A program made the position numbers and the translations under genes. Below are positions 52,474 through 61,804 of a DNA stretch of 64,000 bases, in pieces. Positions within the stretch are counted from its first letter, which is position 1. Each line of letters begins with the position of its first letter. This DNA comes from Borrelia sp. RT5S (lineage in GTDB: Bacteria; Spirochaetota; Spirochaetia; Borreliales; Borreliaceae). The stretch is taken from positions 19,221-83,220 of the forward strand of contig NZ_CP088942.1 of NCBI RefSeq assembly GCF_021165755.1, in the 5' to 3' direction. A model generated the notes under the pieces. The model did no database searches and had not been told where the DNA came from. It worked only from the letters and a program-made list of their open reading frames with translations.

Positions 52474-53033
52474 TTCGGAATAATACCTCCTTCGGGCAAT
52501 GTCTTACTGTAAAATGCATAAAGTTCCCTTTCTAGTTCCAAAATTATGTTTAGTAAGGTTTGATAATAAGAACTCTCAATTTTGTCTGCTTTTAATAAAT
52601 AATGTAGGCCACTTAAATAACAAAAAACTCCACCTTTCTTGAATCTAAACTCTATGTACTCACACTTTCTCAGAGTGTAAGTTTCCTTTTTATTAAAATT
52701 TTTTACTAAAAATGCTTTATCTAACTTTTTGATGCCATAATAAATACCCAGGAAAGCATCTCCATCTCTTACGGAAAAGAGATGGAACATGCTTTTGTGT
52801 TCTATGTTAAAAATTCCTCTCAGAGATATGAAAAACTTAGTTGGTTCGTTCTTGCTTATTCCAAATGTGTAAAAATCGTTAAATATCTTGGTATGATATA
52901 TTTTGCGCCCCTTATTTTCTTCTATTTTTGAAAAAACATTCTTCTTACCCTTCTCTTTATTCTTATATTCTTGCTCCCTGCTTAATTTTAGTTCCTTTTG
53001 CTTTTGCTTTAATAATTCCAATAAAGCCGTCAT
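52449..53033 (-). CDS. PF50 / DUF226 plasmid maintenance protein
   Basis: 194 residues, with a Lys-rich start (ELLKQKQKELKLSREQEYKN), then YHTKIFNDFYTFGISKNEPT and FHLFSVRDGDAFLGIYYGIK. This is the DUF226 pattern always next to parA in Borrelia plasmids. Needed for stable maintenance; molecular activity unknown. Confidence 0.88.
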   Translation of the reverse strand: MTALLELLKQKQKELKLSREQEYKNKEKGKKNVFSKIEENKGRKIYHTKIFNDFYTFGISKNEPTKFFISLRGIFNIEHKSMFHLFSVRDGDAFLGIYYGIKKLDKAFLVKNFNKKETYTLRKCEYIEFRFKKGGVFCYLSGLHYLLKADKIESSYYQTLLNIILELERELYAFYSKTLPEGGIIPKWIQRRQK

Positions 53034-53081
53034 ACTTTCTTTTCCTCGGTAGTTAATAGGTTAATAGCTATTATTACCTCT

Positions 53082-54176
53082 TTATTGTATCATTTCCAGC
53101 AATTCGTAATAATACGAATTATCCATCATTTTGCTATACTTTAATTCAACTTTAGAGTTAACAAGCCTTTTCAGGGCCGGTATTAATATATCAATACCCA
53201 CCTTACCCTTTAGCTGTTCTAATAGTATACTAAAAATATTATTTTTTATATCGTCCAAGGCTTCTTGTTGTTTGTAAATTGGGGCTTTGCTTTTAATCCT
53301 ATTTACTGCTTTCTCTAAATCTTTATATTTATATTGTTCTAGTATGAAATGAGGCTTGTCTTTATAAGTTTCATATATCTTCTCAATTTCTTCTCTAATA
53401 TGTTCTTTACTATAATTCTTCTCTTGCAGTAATTTAACTTCTGTATCGTTTAGCATTTTTCTCAGTTCTTCTTTTTTCCCTTTTTGTGAAATATTGTGCT
53501 TTCTTTCCTGCAAGTATTCTTCTCTTTTTAAGAGTTCTGTTATACATCCCCTTTTATTTCCATTTTCTTTGATTGCTTTCTTTAAATTGATTAGTTCTTC
53601 TCTATGAAGTAGACATATCATCTTTTCATTTTTTTTGATGTCTTTTATATGCTCTATCTTTAAGGCTTTGTCTATCCTTAAATTTAATAGAAAGAAGGGA
53701 AGATTCGTTTTAAATCCGCATTTGTTTATGTATTTTTCTAATGCCTCTTTCTCTCTTTTATTATTTATATTATTAATACACTCCCATTTTAGACTCCCAT
53801 TTTCTTTTTCATAAATCTTAACTCTTTCCCTAAATTTTTTAACTTTTTCTATTTCAAGTTTCTTAAAGTAAGAGTTTATCTTAAAATAGCATTCTTTTTT
53901 AGAATATTGAAGAGTATAGTGAACCTCACTTCCACATTTCTCTCCCAGGTGTTTACAGTAGTTAATAGTGACTTTGAATTTTTTTTGAAGCTTGTATAGA
54001 TAATTTTGCAACGTTTTCATTTTAATTGTTTTTTGATTATTTCTTTTAAGATTTTCATTGAAAAAATGCAGAATATTATTCTGTGTATATTTAGCGAACC
54101 TCAAATTCATGTAACTAAGTGTTGATACCAGCACGACCAAATTGGATTGATATCTATTAGCTTTACCCTTTTGCAT
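53082..54176 (-). CDS. PF57/62 plasmid replication protein
   Basis: 364 residues, basic. N-terminal helix-turn-helix-like part (NENLKRNNQKTIKMKTLQNY) then VTINYCKHLGEKCGSEVHYT, typical of the Borrelia PF57/62 family; the C-terminus has YELLEMIQ. It is the only plasmid-encoded factor needed with its flanking DNA for replication of related plasmids. AGGAG lies upstream. First gene of the maintenance operon. Confidence 0.88.
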   Translation of the reverse strand: MQKGKANRYQSNLVVLVSTLSYMNLRFAKYTQNNILHFFNENLKRNNQKTIKMKTLQNYLYKLQKKFKVTINYCKHLGEKCGSEVHYTLQYSKKECYFKINSYFKKLEIEKVKKFRERVKIYEKENGSLKWECINNINNKREKEALEKYINKCGFKTNLPFFLLNLRIDKALKIEHIKDIKKNEKMICLLHREELINLKKAIKENGNKRGCITELLKREEYLQERKHNISQKGKKEELRKMLNDTEVKLLQEKNYSKEHIREEIEKIYETYKDKPHFILEQYKYKDLEKAVNRIKSKAPIYKQQEALDDIKNNIFSILLEQLKGKVGIDILIPALKRLVNSKVELKYSKMMDNSYYYELLEMIQ

Positions 54177-54560
54177 TTCCTTTACTCCTAATATAAGTAT
54201 TTCTAGCTATAGGATAATTAATAGTACAATTTACCTGAAAAGTAAATACTTGTTCTAGCAAATATGAAATAAAAATATTAAACCTTTTATTAATCATTTT
54301 TATAAGCCCGGATACTTTATTTAAATTTAAGATTTTTACAAAATACTTTACAAAGTTATGTTTTTGTTATATAATAAATTTGTAAATAGCTTATATTAAG
54401 AGAATCAAATAGTACTGATAATTTTTACTTAAAATAATTAATAAGGACTGGCCCGATTGAGGCAAGTCTTAGTAAACTTTTGAACAATTAATAACAATTG
54501 TTGTATATATTTGGTTTAAAAGTGATTTTATTTACAGGGGTTTAGTTTAAGTAGTTTTTA
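54177..54560. other. AT-rich region upstream of PF57/62, likely replication origin side
   Basis: No gene. Very AT-rich, with AACAATTGTT and a nearby ACAATTAATAAC copy (54482-54500). DNA next to PF57/62 is where Borrelia plasmid origins map, so an origin here is plausible but not demonstrated. Confidence 0.4.
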
Positions 54561-54582
54561 AAAAAGCCCCATTAGGGACTTT
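54561..54582 (-). terminator. Terminator after the lysis-region lipoprotein
   Basis: AGTCCC-TAAT-GGGGCT then TTTTTT on the minus strand. Confidence 0.8.
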
Positions 54583-54618
54583 CTTGAAAAAAAGGAAAGA
54601 AAGTAACAATTTTTAAAT

Positions 54619-54984
54619 TCACTTTTTTAATTTGCTATACTTTTTATAAATAGTATTTACAATTGGTTTTATAATGCTTATGTAATGTTTTAAGTGTTGT
54701 ATATTTTCTTTTACTGCTTTCATTGTATGGGTTTTTTGTAAAAGAGTTGTATCGAAGAAAGTAAACGGGGGGTAGTCTTTGTCTTTAAATTTTTCTTTGG
54801 TTTTAACTAAAAATGTTTGCAAATACATTACATAACTTGACAGTCGAGCTTCGTATATGCTTAAGCTCTGGAGTGTATTGTTTACAGGGGCATCGGGTTC
54901 TTGAGGCAGGGAAGCTATTGAAGAGCAGCTAGAGATTAAAATGAGGGCAAATAGCAGGAGAAAGGAAAAGCTTTTTTTATTCAT
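54619..54984 (-). CDS. Small lipoprotein overlapping BlyB, spanin candidate
   Basis: Signal MNKKSFSFLLLFALILISSC with a lipobox, then Pro-rich QEPDAPV and a helical, lysine-rich body ending IYKKYSKLKK. Its start overlaps the end of the BlyB gene by eight bases and a terminator follows, so it closes the phage lysis operon. A small lipoprotein after holin genes fits an outer-membrane spanin; this role is inferred only from place and size. Confidence 0.65.
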   Translation of the reverse strand: MNKKSFSFLLLFALILISSCSSIASLPQEPDAPVNNTLQSLSIYEARLSSYVMYLQTFLVKTKEKFKDKDYPPFTFFDTTLLQKTHTMKAVKENIQHLKHYISIIKPIVNTIYKKYSKLKK

Positions 54985-55345
54985 TGTCTTTGTCCTGCCC
55001 TGCCAAATCTTCTTTAAGTAATTTTGTTGTAATTTCCATAACTTTATTGCGTTCGTGTCTTAAAGTTTCAATTAAGCTCTCTTCAACATTGCAATCAATT
55101 GCGTCAATAAGACGATTAATTTTGTTATTCACTGACTCAAGATCGTGTAATATACGCTTGCTTTCTTGTAATTCCATTTTTTGAATTGAGTCTAGGTAAA
55201 GTGTGTTTATGTAGCTATAAAGATTAACAACTTCGTTAATACCCTTTTCTACAAGAGCCCCCCCACTAGTGTCACTGTAGCCAAATAAGTCTATTAGATT
55301 TTGAATTGAATTTATTCCCAAATTAATATTTTCTTTATTTATCAT
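54977..55345 (-). CDS. blyB: BlyB-like lysis-associated protein
   Basis: 122 residues, soluble and helical: INLGINSIQNLIDLFGYSD, YSYINTLYLDSIQKMELQE and IDCNVEESLIETLRHERNK. This fits my recollection of BlyB of cp32, encoded right after the holin BlyA and thought to stabilise it. It follows the BlyA gene by 16 bases. Confidence 0.7.
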   Translation of the reverse strand: MINKENINLGINSIQNLIDLFGYSDTSGGALVEKGINEVVNLYSYINTLYLDSIQKMELQESKRILHDLESVNNKINRLIDAIDCNVEESLIETLRHERNKVMEITTKLLKEDLAGQDKDNE

Positions 55346-55361
55346 AAACTGTCCTTAAATT

Positions 55362-55529
55362 TTAATTCTTGTGATTCTTATCAATTAGATGTCTTATTAT
55401 TTTAATCGTTTCTCTTATAGCAGGTCTTAATAGCATTACTAAAGGGATTATTGTAAATATCGCAAGTCCCCCAATGATTATAAGTTTTGTCTCGTCAATG
55501 CTTGTTAAGAACTCAAGCAGTCTATTCAT
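55362..55529 (-). CDS. blyA: BlyA-like holin, 55 residues
   Basis: A GGAGG ribosome site precedes ATG at 55529. The protein has one membrane helix (LIIIGGLAIFTIIPLVMLL) between an acidic N-terminus (EFLTSIDETK) and a basic C-terminus (RPAIRETIKIIRHLIDKNHK). This is the BlyA holin layout, though shorter than cp32 BlyA. Its place between DUF685 and BlyB supports the call. It would form membrane lesions at lysis. Confidence 0.7.
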   Translation of the reverse strand: MNRLLEFLTSIDETKLIIIGGLAIFTIIPLVMLLRPAIRETIKIIRHLIDKNHKN

Positions 55530-55608
55530 ATTTCCTCCATTTTAAATATATTTTTTAACTTATAGACGTATTTTAACATAAATTTAATAAAGATTAAATA
55601 TAGCAAAA

Positions 55609-56715
55609 CTACATTTTCATGAGACAAGGAATATCTTGCTTTGAATCATCATTGTATATTGCAGCCTTTACTAGGTACCAGCCTTCAAGAAGAGTGAGGT
55701 TTAAGTTATGGGCCAATCCACTGTAGAAGAATATATTTGAGTATTGTGATTCATTATTATTTTCTATGAACTTGGCATATACCTTTTTTGTCATAATTTC
55801 TTTTACATCTCGGTTATTTGAAAGATTAAGGATTACGTGTAAGTAAATAGCCTTGCCCGTAAGGCTTCTGGGGAAACTTAATTCTACGTTTTCGTTTTTA
55901 ATTTCGATTTTTAATGTTTTGGTATTAAATTCATGATAGGCATAAAAAGAATCAGACGATGTACTTATACCCCAATGCCTGAAGTTGCTGGGAATCCCTT
56001 TAAGATAGTCGGGAAACTCCAGTTTATACGTTAAGTTTTGTTTTTTGTTAAACACAATTAGTTGCAAATCTTCTTTATTATATGTGTTTTGAGTAATATT
56101 AAATAGATGGTTTATTTCTTGGGATAAAAGATTTTTGTGTAAAAAGGTTTTTGTGAAAGAACTTTTTGCGTTGTCAAAATCATTTTTGTGAACAAAGTTG
56201 TTATTTGTATTTTGTCTTAATTGTTCTACTGCTTTGTTTTCTGAAAAAATTTCTTTTAAGTTATTGATAAAGCTCTTAAATTCAATTAGTTCAAAATCCT
56301 TCCTTGTAGGATTATATATCGATATTTTGCCTAATTTGGCATCATAACTAGAATGAGCTAACTTTTCAATTAGTGTTTCCTTAATTTTGTTAAATAAAAA
56401 ATCAAAATTAAGGCTATTTGGTTCTGTTTCAAGCCCCATTAGCTTTGTAATTATTTTTAAATACATCTGTTCAATGTGGGAATTGTCTTGAAGTAGTTCT
56501 TTAGATATTATTTCTCTTATTATCTTTTTAAAGTAATCAAATCCTGCGTAAAATGTATCTTCTTTAATTTGTTCAAGTAAATTTTTGTATGTAATTGCGT
56601 AAGTTTCTTCAACAATATCGTCAATGGGAATAAGATCGTTCTCATTGACTTTGATTTTTCTGTTAAAATCTTTTATTTGCACGCTGTCTTCTATGTTTGA
56701 ATTTCTTTGACTCAT
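55609..56715 (-). CDS. DUF685-like phage protein, tail fibre/baseplate
   Basis: 368 residues: helical N-terminal half (DIVEETYAITYKNLLEQIKE), beta-rich C-terminal half (KIEIKNENVELSFPRSLTGK; GLAHNLNLTLLEGWYLVKAA). The two-part layout, size and position after DUF735 match DUF685 of cp32. A receptor-binding or fibre role is plausible because it is the last structural gene before lysis. Confidence 0.65.
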   Translation of the reverse strand: MSQRNSNIEDSVQIKDFNRKIKVNENDLIPIDDIVEETYAITYKNLLEQIKEDTFYAGFDYFKKIIREIISKELLQDNSHIEQMYLKIITKLMGLETEPNSLNFDFLFNKIKETLIEKLAHSSYDAKLGKISIYNPTRKDFELIEFKSFINNLKEIFSENKAVEQLRQNTNNNFVHKNDFDNAKSSFTKTFLHKNLLSQEINHLFNITQNTYNKEDLQLIVFNKKQNLTYKLEFPDYLKGIPSNFRHWGISTSSDSFYAYHEFNTKTLKIEIKNENVELSFPRSLTGKAIYLHVILNLSNNRDVKEIMTKKVYAKFIENNNESQYSNIFFYSGLAHNLNLTLLEGWYLVKAAIYNDDSKQDIPCLMKM

Positions 56716-56749
56716 GTTTTCTCCTTCTTTAAATAAAGATAATTTTTAA

Positions 56750-57331
56750 TTATTTGATTTCCTTGTTATGGGTATCAAAAATTTTAATAGTTCGGCCAGC
56801 TGGAATTAGGCTTTTAATGAATCCACAAATCGAATTTGTAAAGTCTTTTGGTATGTAGTTAGATTCAAGTTCTTTTATTAAACCTTTGTGTCTAACATTG
56901 ATTTTCTTTATCCTGCCATTAGTTTTACCAGTTATTTTAAACTTAATTGGTGATTTAATATTTTCAAGTAATTTGATAATGATCGTTCCGGGTGCGTTAG
57001 AATCAACACTAACTTCAACTCTTGCATGTAAAAATGCTTTAAAGAGCACATGAAGGCTTTCATCTGTTCCTATTGTTTTGATTGCAAATATTAATGCATT
57101 AAGGGAATTGATGAGATCTTTTGTGAGTCCTGTTTTTAAATGGGATGCATTAAATAGTGATAGTATTATTAGTGTAATATATCTTGAATTAATACTCTCT
57201 TTAACATTAATTGTTCTGAAGTTTTCCAATAGCGTTTTAAGTTCACTTAGAACCTGTTCCTTGAAATTGAGTTCATTTTGTATTATTTGTTCAATTTGTG
57301 TATTTTGTAGAAATTGCGGTACGCCCTTCAT
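56750..57331 (-). CDS. DUF735 phage baseplate protein
   Basis: 193 residues with IQNELNFKEQVLSELKTLL, YITLIILSLFNASHLKTGL and NSICGFIKSLIPAGRTIKI. The family and its place after DUF276 match cp32-like phages. It may act like the phage protein I family that links baseplate and fibres. Confidence 0.7.
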   Translation of the reverse strand: MKGVPQFLQNTQIEQIIQNELNFKEQVLSELKTLLENFRTINVKESINSRYITLIILSLFNASHLKTGLTKDLINSLNALIFAIKTIGTDESLHVLFKAFLHARVEVSVDSNAPGTIIIKLLENIKSPIKFKITGKTNGRIKKINVRHKGLIKELESNYIPKDFTNSICGFIKSLIPAGRTIKIFDTHNKEIK

Positions 57332-57335
57332 AGCC

Positions 57336-58185
57336 TTATTCTCTTTCTATAACCATTCTTGAGTTTTCGTTAAAATAAATAATTTCGTTATCTTTAATTT
57401 CTAAATCTTTGTTAAATTGAAATTCAGAATCTTTAATTTCTGTTATCTTGGCATCTAAATTTTCTTTTATGTGAATACCTACTCTTATGCATTTAATTCC
57501 CCACAATAGGCTTACAGGGCTTAAGAAATCTTGATATCTAAAAGAGATACCCATATCTTTATATTTTTTTGTAAACTTCCCTTATCTGATCGCTTATTTC
57601 TTTATATATTGTCTCTTGTGCTTCGGTTTTGTAAAAAACTTTCAGATATGCATATTTAACTACACCTAAGCTAAATTTATATATTTTTTTTTGTCCATCT
57701 TTGTTTAAGAATGCAACTTCCTTTTCTCCTTTAAATAAGGTGCCGCTTGGTGCAGTATAGTAAAGTGCCTCCCAAATGTTTTTTTGTGTTTCTGTATCAA
57801 TTACTTTGTCCTTAAAGTATTCAGGTTTAAGTATGACATGTACTTCAATGCTGCCTGTGCCGCTTATTAAATTAGCATGTTTAATGCTTTGAACCATTAA
57901 AAGTGCTTTTTTAATGGCTTCGTGAGTTGAACTTTTGGGTACACTTAATGATTCTTGTAAACTTTTAAAGTATGTCCCTCCTTCTTTAAGGGACAAAAAT
58001 AGCTCATTTAGTGTTTGTATTATTTCCAAATCTATGGCGGAGCTTGGATAATTTATTATGTCAAAAAGTGAATTGTTCTTTATTGAAAGGTTGTATTCTT
58101 TTTTAAGAATTTCCTTTTTAGCACTTTGTATCTCGTCTATTGATTTTGTAATAATTCCAATTTCTTTGTCAAAAAATATGCTCAT
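57336..58185 (-). pseudogene. DUF276 baseplate J-like protein, split by an A7-run frameshift
   Basis: The 5' part (208 codons) reads YNLSIKNNSLFDIINYPSS, IQTLNELFLSLKEGGTYFK and ALYYTAPSGTLFKGEKEVA, then ends EVYKKI-stop. The next frame gives GISFRYQDFLSPVSLLWGIK and IRVGIHIKENLDAKI to 57336. With six instead of seven A (T run 57564-57570) it reads VYKKYKDMGISFRYQDF without a break, about 280 residues. The J-like protein is needed for a contractile baseplate. Start overlaps the previous stop as ATGA. Confidence 0.78.
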
Positions 58186-58511
58186 AGGTTATATTCCATA
58201 CACAGGGTATCTCCAGACAAGAAAAATTGTAATATTATTTTTTTGTCTATTTGTTTTGCTTTAATATTTAACAGATCAATCTCTAGGTCCTTTAAGGCGT
58301 TTGCAAAAAAAATTGTGATATCTTGTGTTCTCTTTACTTTTAGTAATTTTAGGAAAAAATTATAGTCAAATCCATAATTTTTGTTGTAAATGCTACCCAC
58401 AGGTGTCTTTAGGAACAAAAACAGTCTCTGTTTTTGTTCCTCTTGACCGTCTACTATTTTTAAATCGTCATCAAAAATTATATTAAATTCGTTGTCTATT
58501 TTAATGTCCAT
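58182..58511 (-). CDS. gp25/W-like phage baseplate protein
   Basis: 109 residues with FNIIFDDDLKIVDGQEEQKQ and LKTPVGSIYNKNYGFDYNFF: the Q..L...L.T..GS...N..YG.DY pattern of gp25/W-like baseplate wedge proteins. First gene of this block. In cp32 the same kind of gene follows DUF777 directly, but here DUF777 is 42 kb away. Confidence 0.7.
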   Translation of the reverse strand: MDIKIDNEFNIIFDDDLKIVDGQEEQKQRLFLFLKTPVGSIYNKNYGFDYNFFLKLLKVKRTQDITIFFANALKDLEIDLLNIKAKQIDKKIILQFFLSGDTLCMEYNL

Positions 58512-58831
58512 TTTTAACTACTCTGAACTAATTATAACATATTTAGCAAAAATTATGGATTTGACAAAATTTAATATAAAATACGTTGTCTTTGACCATT
58601 TGATGTCTTTTCTCGTGCTTAATAAACAGTAGGGTTTGCTTTACAAGATTGCCTATTCTTATATTTGCTGGCTTTTTGACCCCATAGATCTATTTTAAAT
58701 AACCGAATTTTAATTAAAAACAAGAAATAAAGCGCTGTAACTAAAATTTGGGCGTAATTTGCTTTAAGTGAAAATGATTGACCAAGAAGCCGTGATCTTA
58801 ACCGAGTCTTATGGTTAGTAATTCTTTCCCC
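58512..58831. other. Spacer upstream of the baseplate block
   Basis: No gene seen. On the minus strand TTATAATTAG close to the gp25-like start could be a -10 element. No DUF777 remnant is readable, although this is where the cp32-like map would be broken. Confidence 0.4.
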
Positions 58832-59041
58832 TTATTCATCCTCGTGTTCTTCGTCTTCTTCCTCGCTTTCTGATTCTTGTTTTACAGGTTTTTTTTCTCC
58901 TTTCTTCTTATCTATACTTCTCTCATTCTTATGAACATATTTATCCATGATGTCTAATGCAAATCGTAAAGCAGAAACAGGACCCAGACTACAAGATACC
59001 ATTGAAAGACAAATCAAAACATAAAATGTTAATTTAAACAT
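58832..59041 (-). CDS. Small lipoprotein with Lys then Glu/Asp tail
   Basis: Not recognised. Start MFKLTFYVLICLSMVSC, because AAAGGGG lies seven bases before this ATG; a TTG two codons earlier is too close to it. Mature part about 50 residues: DIMDKYVHKNERSIDKKKGE then a strongly acidic end SESEEEDEEHEDE. No partner gene visible. Confidence 0.65.
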   Translation of the reverse strand: MFKLTFYVLICLSMVSCSLGPVSALRFALDIMDKYVHKNERSIDKKKGEKKPVKQESESEEEDEEHEDE

Positions 59042-59162
59042 TTCCAAACCCCTTTAACCCCTATTGTTTACTTTTCTTTGTGTAGTATGATTTTATCATT
59101 TTTTATTATATTTTATCAATTAAAAATAATAAAATATTTAAATAGACTTTTTATTAAAAGAT

Positions 59163-59187
59163 AAGGGATTCATTTATGTAATGAAAC
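59163..59187 (-). terminator. Terminator of the 59226 gene
   Basis: GGGTTTCATT and AATGAATCCC with one mismatch around ACATA. Confidence 0.6.
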
Positions 59188-59225
59188 CCTCTTAATATGT
59201 AGTTATGTATATTTTCAAATATTAA

Positions 59226-60233
59226 TTATTTTAATAAATTTTCCAACCTTCCAGTAGTGGTTATGTCTTTTAATAAAGTATAAATAGATGGGTCAAGTTT
59301 TAGTTTGTGTTCGGATGTATTAGAATTTTGTTCTGTTTGTATTATTATTAGTTTAGAACCTCCAACATTTTTGTTAGAGAATCTTGAAAAATCGAGTGCT
59401 GTATATTTAGTGTCATTGCCAAGTAGAACGTCAGTCATGTATTTTGAAGCATAACGAGGCCGAAAAGTACTATTAGTGTGGACTTTTTCTAAGTCACGTA
59501 TGAAACGACGGTTAAGAGGTAATATTATTTTTTCATTAATATTACTACCCTTAGAGAATAACATTATCCTTAAAATGTTGCCTTCGTTATTAAGGAAGGT
59601 TTCAAGCCATGAAGAGCTTATTAGGTTGTCCAAGTTCTTGATTTGCATTCTTTCTAGTTCTTGTTTGTCCGCAAGTATTCTTATGTGCGTCAGCTTTGCA
59701 TCTTGTATGATAGGATACTCGTTATTTTGAAGATTAGACACAGATTTTCCCGAAGAAATGACAAGACTAGCTTTTATGTGGCTTATTGTTGGCTTTATAT
59801 CAATCATTGCGTGTTCTTTAAAATAATATGTTTTTGATTCTCCATCGGCATATTCTGTTTCTATTGTCTCAACTTTTATTGGAATAGGCTTTTTAGGAGT
59901 TATTTGCTGTCCTTTTGTCCCGCTATTTGTCTTTTTTTCATCAGTAACAACAGCTATATTTGTCTCGGCATCTCCATCTTTTTCGTCTTCTTCTTCCTCA
60001 TCATCATAATCTTCTTCACCTTCATTTTCCTCATCTTCTTCTTTTCTTGTTTCAATTTCGTCTTTTTGAACGGTTATTTCGTTGAGCTTCTTTTTCTTTT
60101 TGTTCTTAAGTTTGGTTTTTCTAGATATCGTTTCTTTTTTTCTATTATTACTGTTACTCTTTTTGTTATCATGTCTACATGTGAGCAGACAAATACAAAA
60201 TACAAATAGTATTAGTAAAAACTTCTTACCCAT
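59226..60233 (-). CDS. Large lipoprotein, possibly S1/S2-antigen-like
   Basis: Start MGKKFLLILFVFCICLLTC with AAGGAGAC upstream; an earlier ATG adds ten residues without a site. After the lipobox comes a basic then acidic linker (KKKLNEITVQKDEIETRKEE; EEDYDDEEEEDEKDG). The domain has YADGESKTYYFKEHAMIDI, KASLVISSGKSVSNLQNNEY, LTHIRILADKQELERMQIKN and ends LLKDITTTGRLENLLK. It resembles lipoproteins annotated as S1/S2 antigens in Borrelia, recalled with low certainty. Paralogue of the 60865 protein. Confidence 0.6.
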   Translation of the reverse strand: MGKKFLLILFVFCICLLTCRHDNKKSNSNNRKKETISRKTKLKNKKKKKLNEITVQKDEIETRKEEDEENEGEEDYDDEEEEDEKDGDAETNIAVVTDEKKTNSGTKGQQITPKKPIPIKVETIETEYADGESKTYYFKEHAMIDIKPTISHIKASLVISSGKSVSNLQNNEYPIIQDAKLTHIRILADKQELERMQIKNLDNLISSSWLETFLNNEGNILRIMLFSKGSNINEKIILPLNRRFIRDLEKVHTNSTFRPRYASKYMTDVLLGNDTKYTALDFSRFSNKNVGGSKLIIIQTEQNSNTSEHKLKLDPSIYTLLKDITTTGRLENLLK

Positions 60234-60864
60234 GGGAGTCTCCTTAAAATATATTGAGTACAAAACTATAATTCTATAATAATATACTAATATTATAGTA
60301 GAATTACCGTATTATTAGTATGTTATTATTCTTTTTCAATGAAAAGCGTGAATTTGGATTTTAGAGAGTTTGGGGTCTTGATTTACTTTATATCTTTCAG
60401 ATGTATATATTTTTAAATGAAGTAGACTTGTCTTTAGGGCTTGTTTAATAAGATAGAGGAATAGGGATATGATGAGTGAGATAAAAAAGGGAAGTTCCCT
60501 AAAAGAACCCCCCAAGGTGAGAAGAAGATAAAATGAGAATTGTTTAACATCTTCTTTTAAAATTGTTTTTACGTTTAGTTTGGCTTTCGTCATAAGTTAA
60601 ACTAAACGTAGTTAAAATACTGCGTCAAGCAGTAAGGTTTGTCCTATCATTTACGGTAATAAAGACCCCAGAGAAATTTGAACAAATCAAGAGGACCTGA
60701 GATAGAGTCGATATTAGTCTTCTATAGACATTATAACCTTTAACTTTTATATTTATGTAACATTACATTTATATATTATATATGGTTAAAGAATTATCTT
60801 CAATAATGAAGTAATAAAATTTAATATTATTTTTATTTTGTATTTGCCCACAGAGACCCATGTG

Positions 60865-61611
60865 TTATTTAATAAATTCTTTTAATTGTCTGGTATCTAT
60901 TAGGGTTTTTAGTAGCTCGCTAATATTTTTACTTATTGATAAATAGTAAAAGTGCTTTGATTCAGGTGAGTGAATGAGTTTAATTTTAGTTAATTTTTTT
61001 TCAAACTCAAGAAAATTGAGAAATGTCCATTTATAATCAATAGCTACATAAAATGAACTTTCAAATAATAAACTACCACATTTAAGATCTTCTTTGATGG
61101 CGTTGTATATGCTTAATAGGCTGTGATAGTTAAGATGTGGAACTAAATTAATTGTTCTTTTATTTTTATCTTCAAAATTTAAGCTGTATTTTATGTTGTT
61201 TCTATCGTAGAAAAGATTGAACTCTGTGTGTTTTTTAAGCTTGATTAAATTTTGCATTCCTTTACGATTCATGCTTCTCTTGTGTGCAAGAATGCTTATG
61301 GATTTTAGGTGCGCTTTAGTAAGTAAAATTTGATTTTGATTACCTAAGAGGCTGGTTTCTACCTTAAGTTCCATGTTTGCATTTAAATCTAGGTCGTATG
61401 TTCTTATGTAATATTGAGATTGCATAAATGGGTTAAAGTTGTCTCTAAGATTCCCCATGTCAATAAGGTTGTCCTGAATGAAAGTATGGTTTATAAGCTT
61501 GCTTTTAGGTTTGGTGATCTCATTAGGCTTCTTTTTAAAATTAGCTATTGGAGCCTCGGCGGGCAAAGATTCATCATTTGTGCTTTCTTTTGTATCAATA
61601 GGTTCTACCAT
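60865..61611 (-). CDS. Paralogue of the 59226 lipoprotein lacking a signal peptide
   Basis: The body follows the 59226 protein: AHLKSISILAHKRSMNRKG against LTHIRILADKQELERMQ, and the same C-terminal helix (SELLKTLIDTRQLKEFIK). The N-terminus (MVEPIDTKESTNDESLPAEA) is hydrophilic with no signal. Upstream on the minus strand a short frame reads FLLILNKSKTKC after a GGAGG and then stops, perhaps a ruined lipoprotein signal. The gene may be decayed, or its product may stay in the cytoplasm. Confidence 0.55.
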   Translation of the reverse strand: MVEPIDTKESTNDESLPAEAPIANFKKKPNEITKPKSKLINHTFIQDNLIDMGNLRDNFNPFMQSQYYIRTYDLDLNANMELKVETSLLGNQNQILLTKAHLKSISILAHKRSMNRKGMQNLIKLKKHTEFNLFYDRNNIKYSLNFEDKNKRTINLVPHLNYHSLLSIYNAIKEDLKCGSLLFESSFYVAIDYKWTFLNFLEFEKKLTKIKLIHSPESKHFYYLSISKNISELLKTLIDTRQLKEFIK

Positions 61612-61804
61612 TGTTCTTATCCTAAATTTTAAGAGCGACTACCTCACGCTAAAGCATTTCGTTTTACTCTTATTTAAAATTAGTAGGAAATTTATACCTC
61701 CAGTCAAATATTTTTGCTCTTGGTGGAAGTGAACAAAAAAAATTACATACCAAGCGTCTTTACTACAACTTTACTTATTCATGTTACACAATTATACTAT
61801 TTTA

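Noticed and set aside
60336..60593. 85-codon minus-strand frame (MTKAKLNVKTILKEDVKQ...)
   Set aside because: The start looks protein-like, but no ribosome site or family was found and it ends in unstructured sequence. It may be a relic; evidence is too thin to list as a gene.
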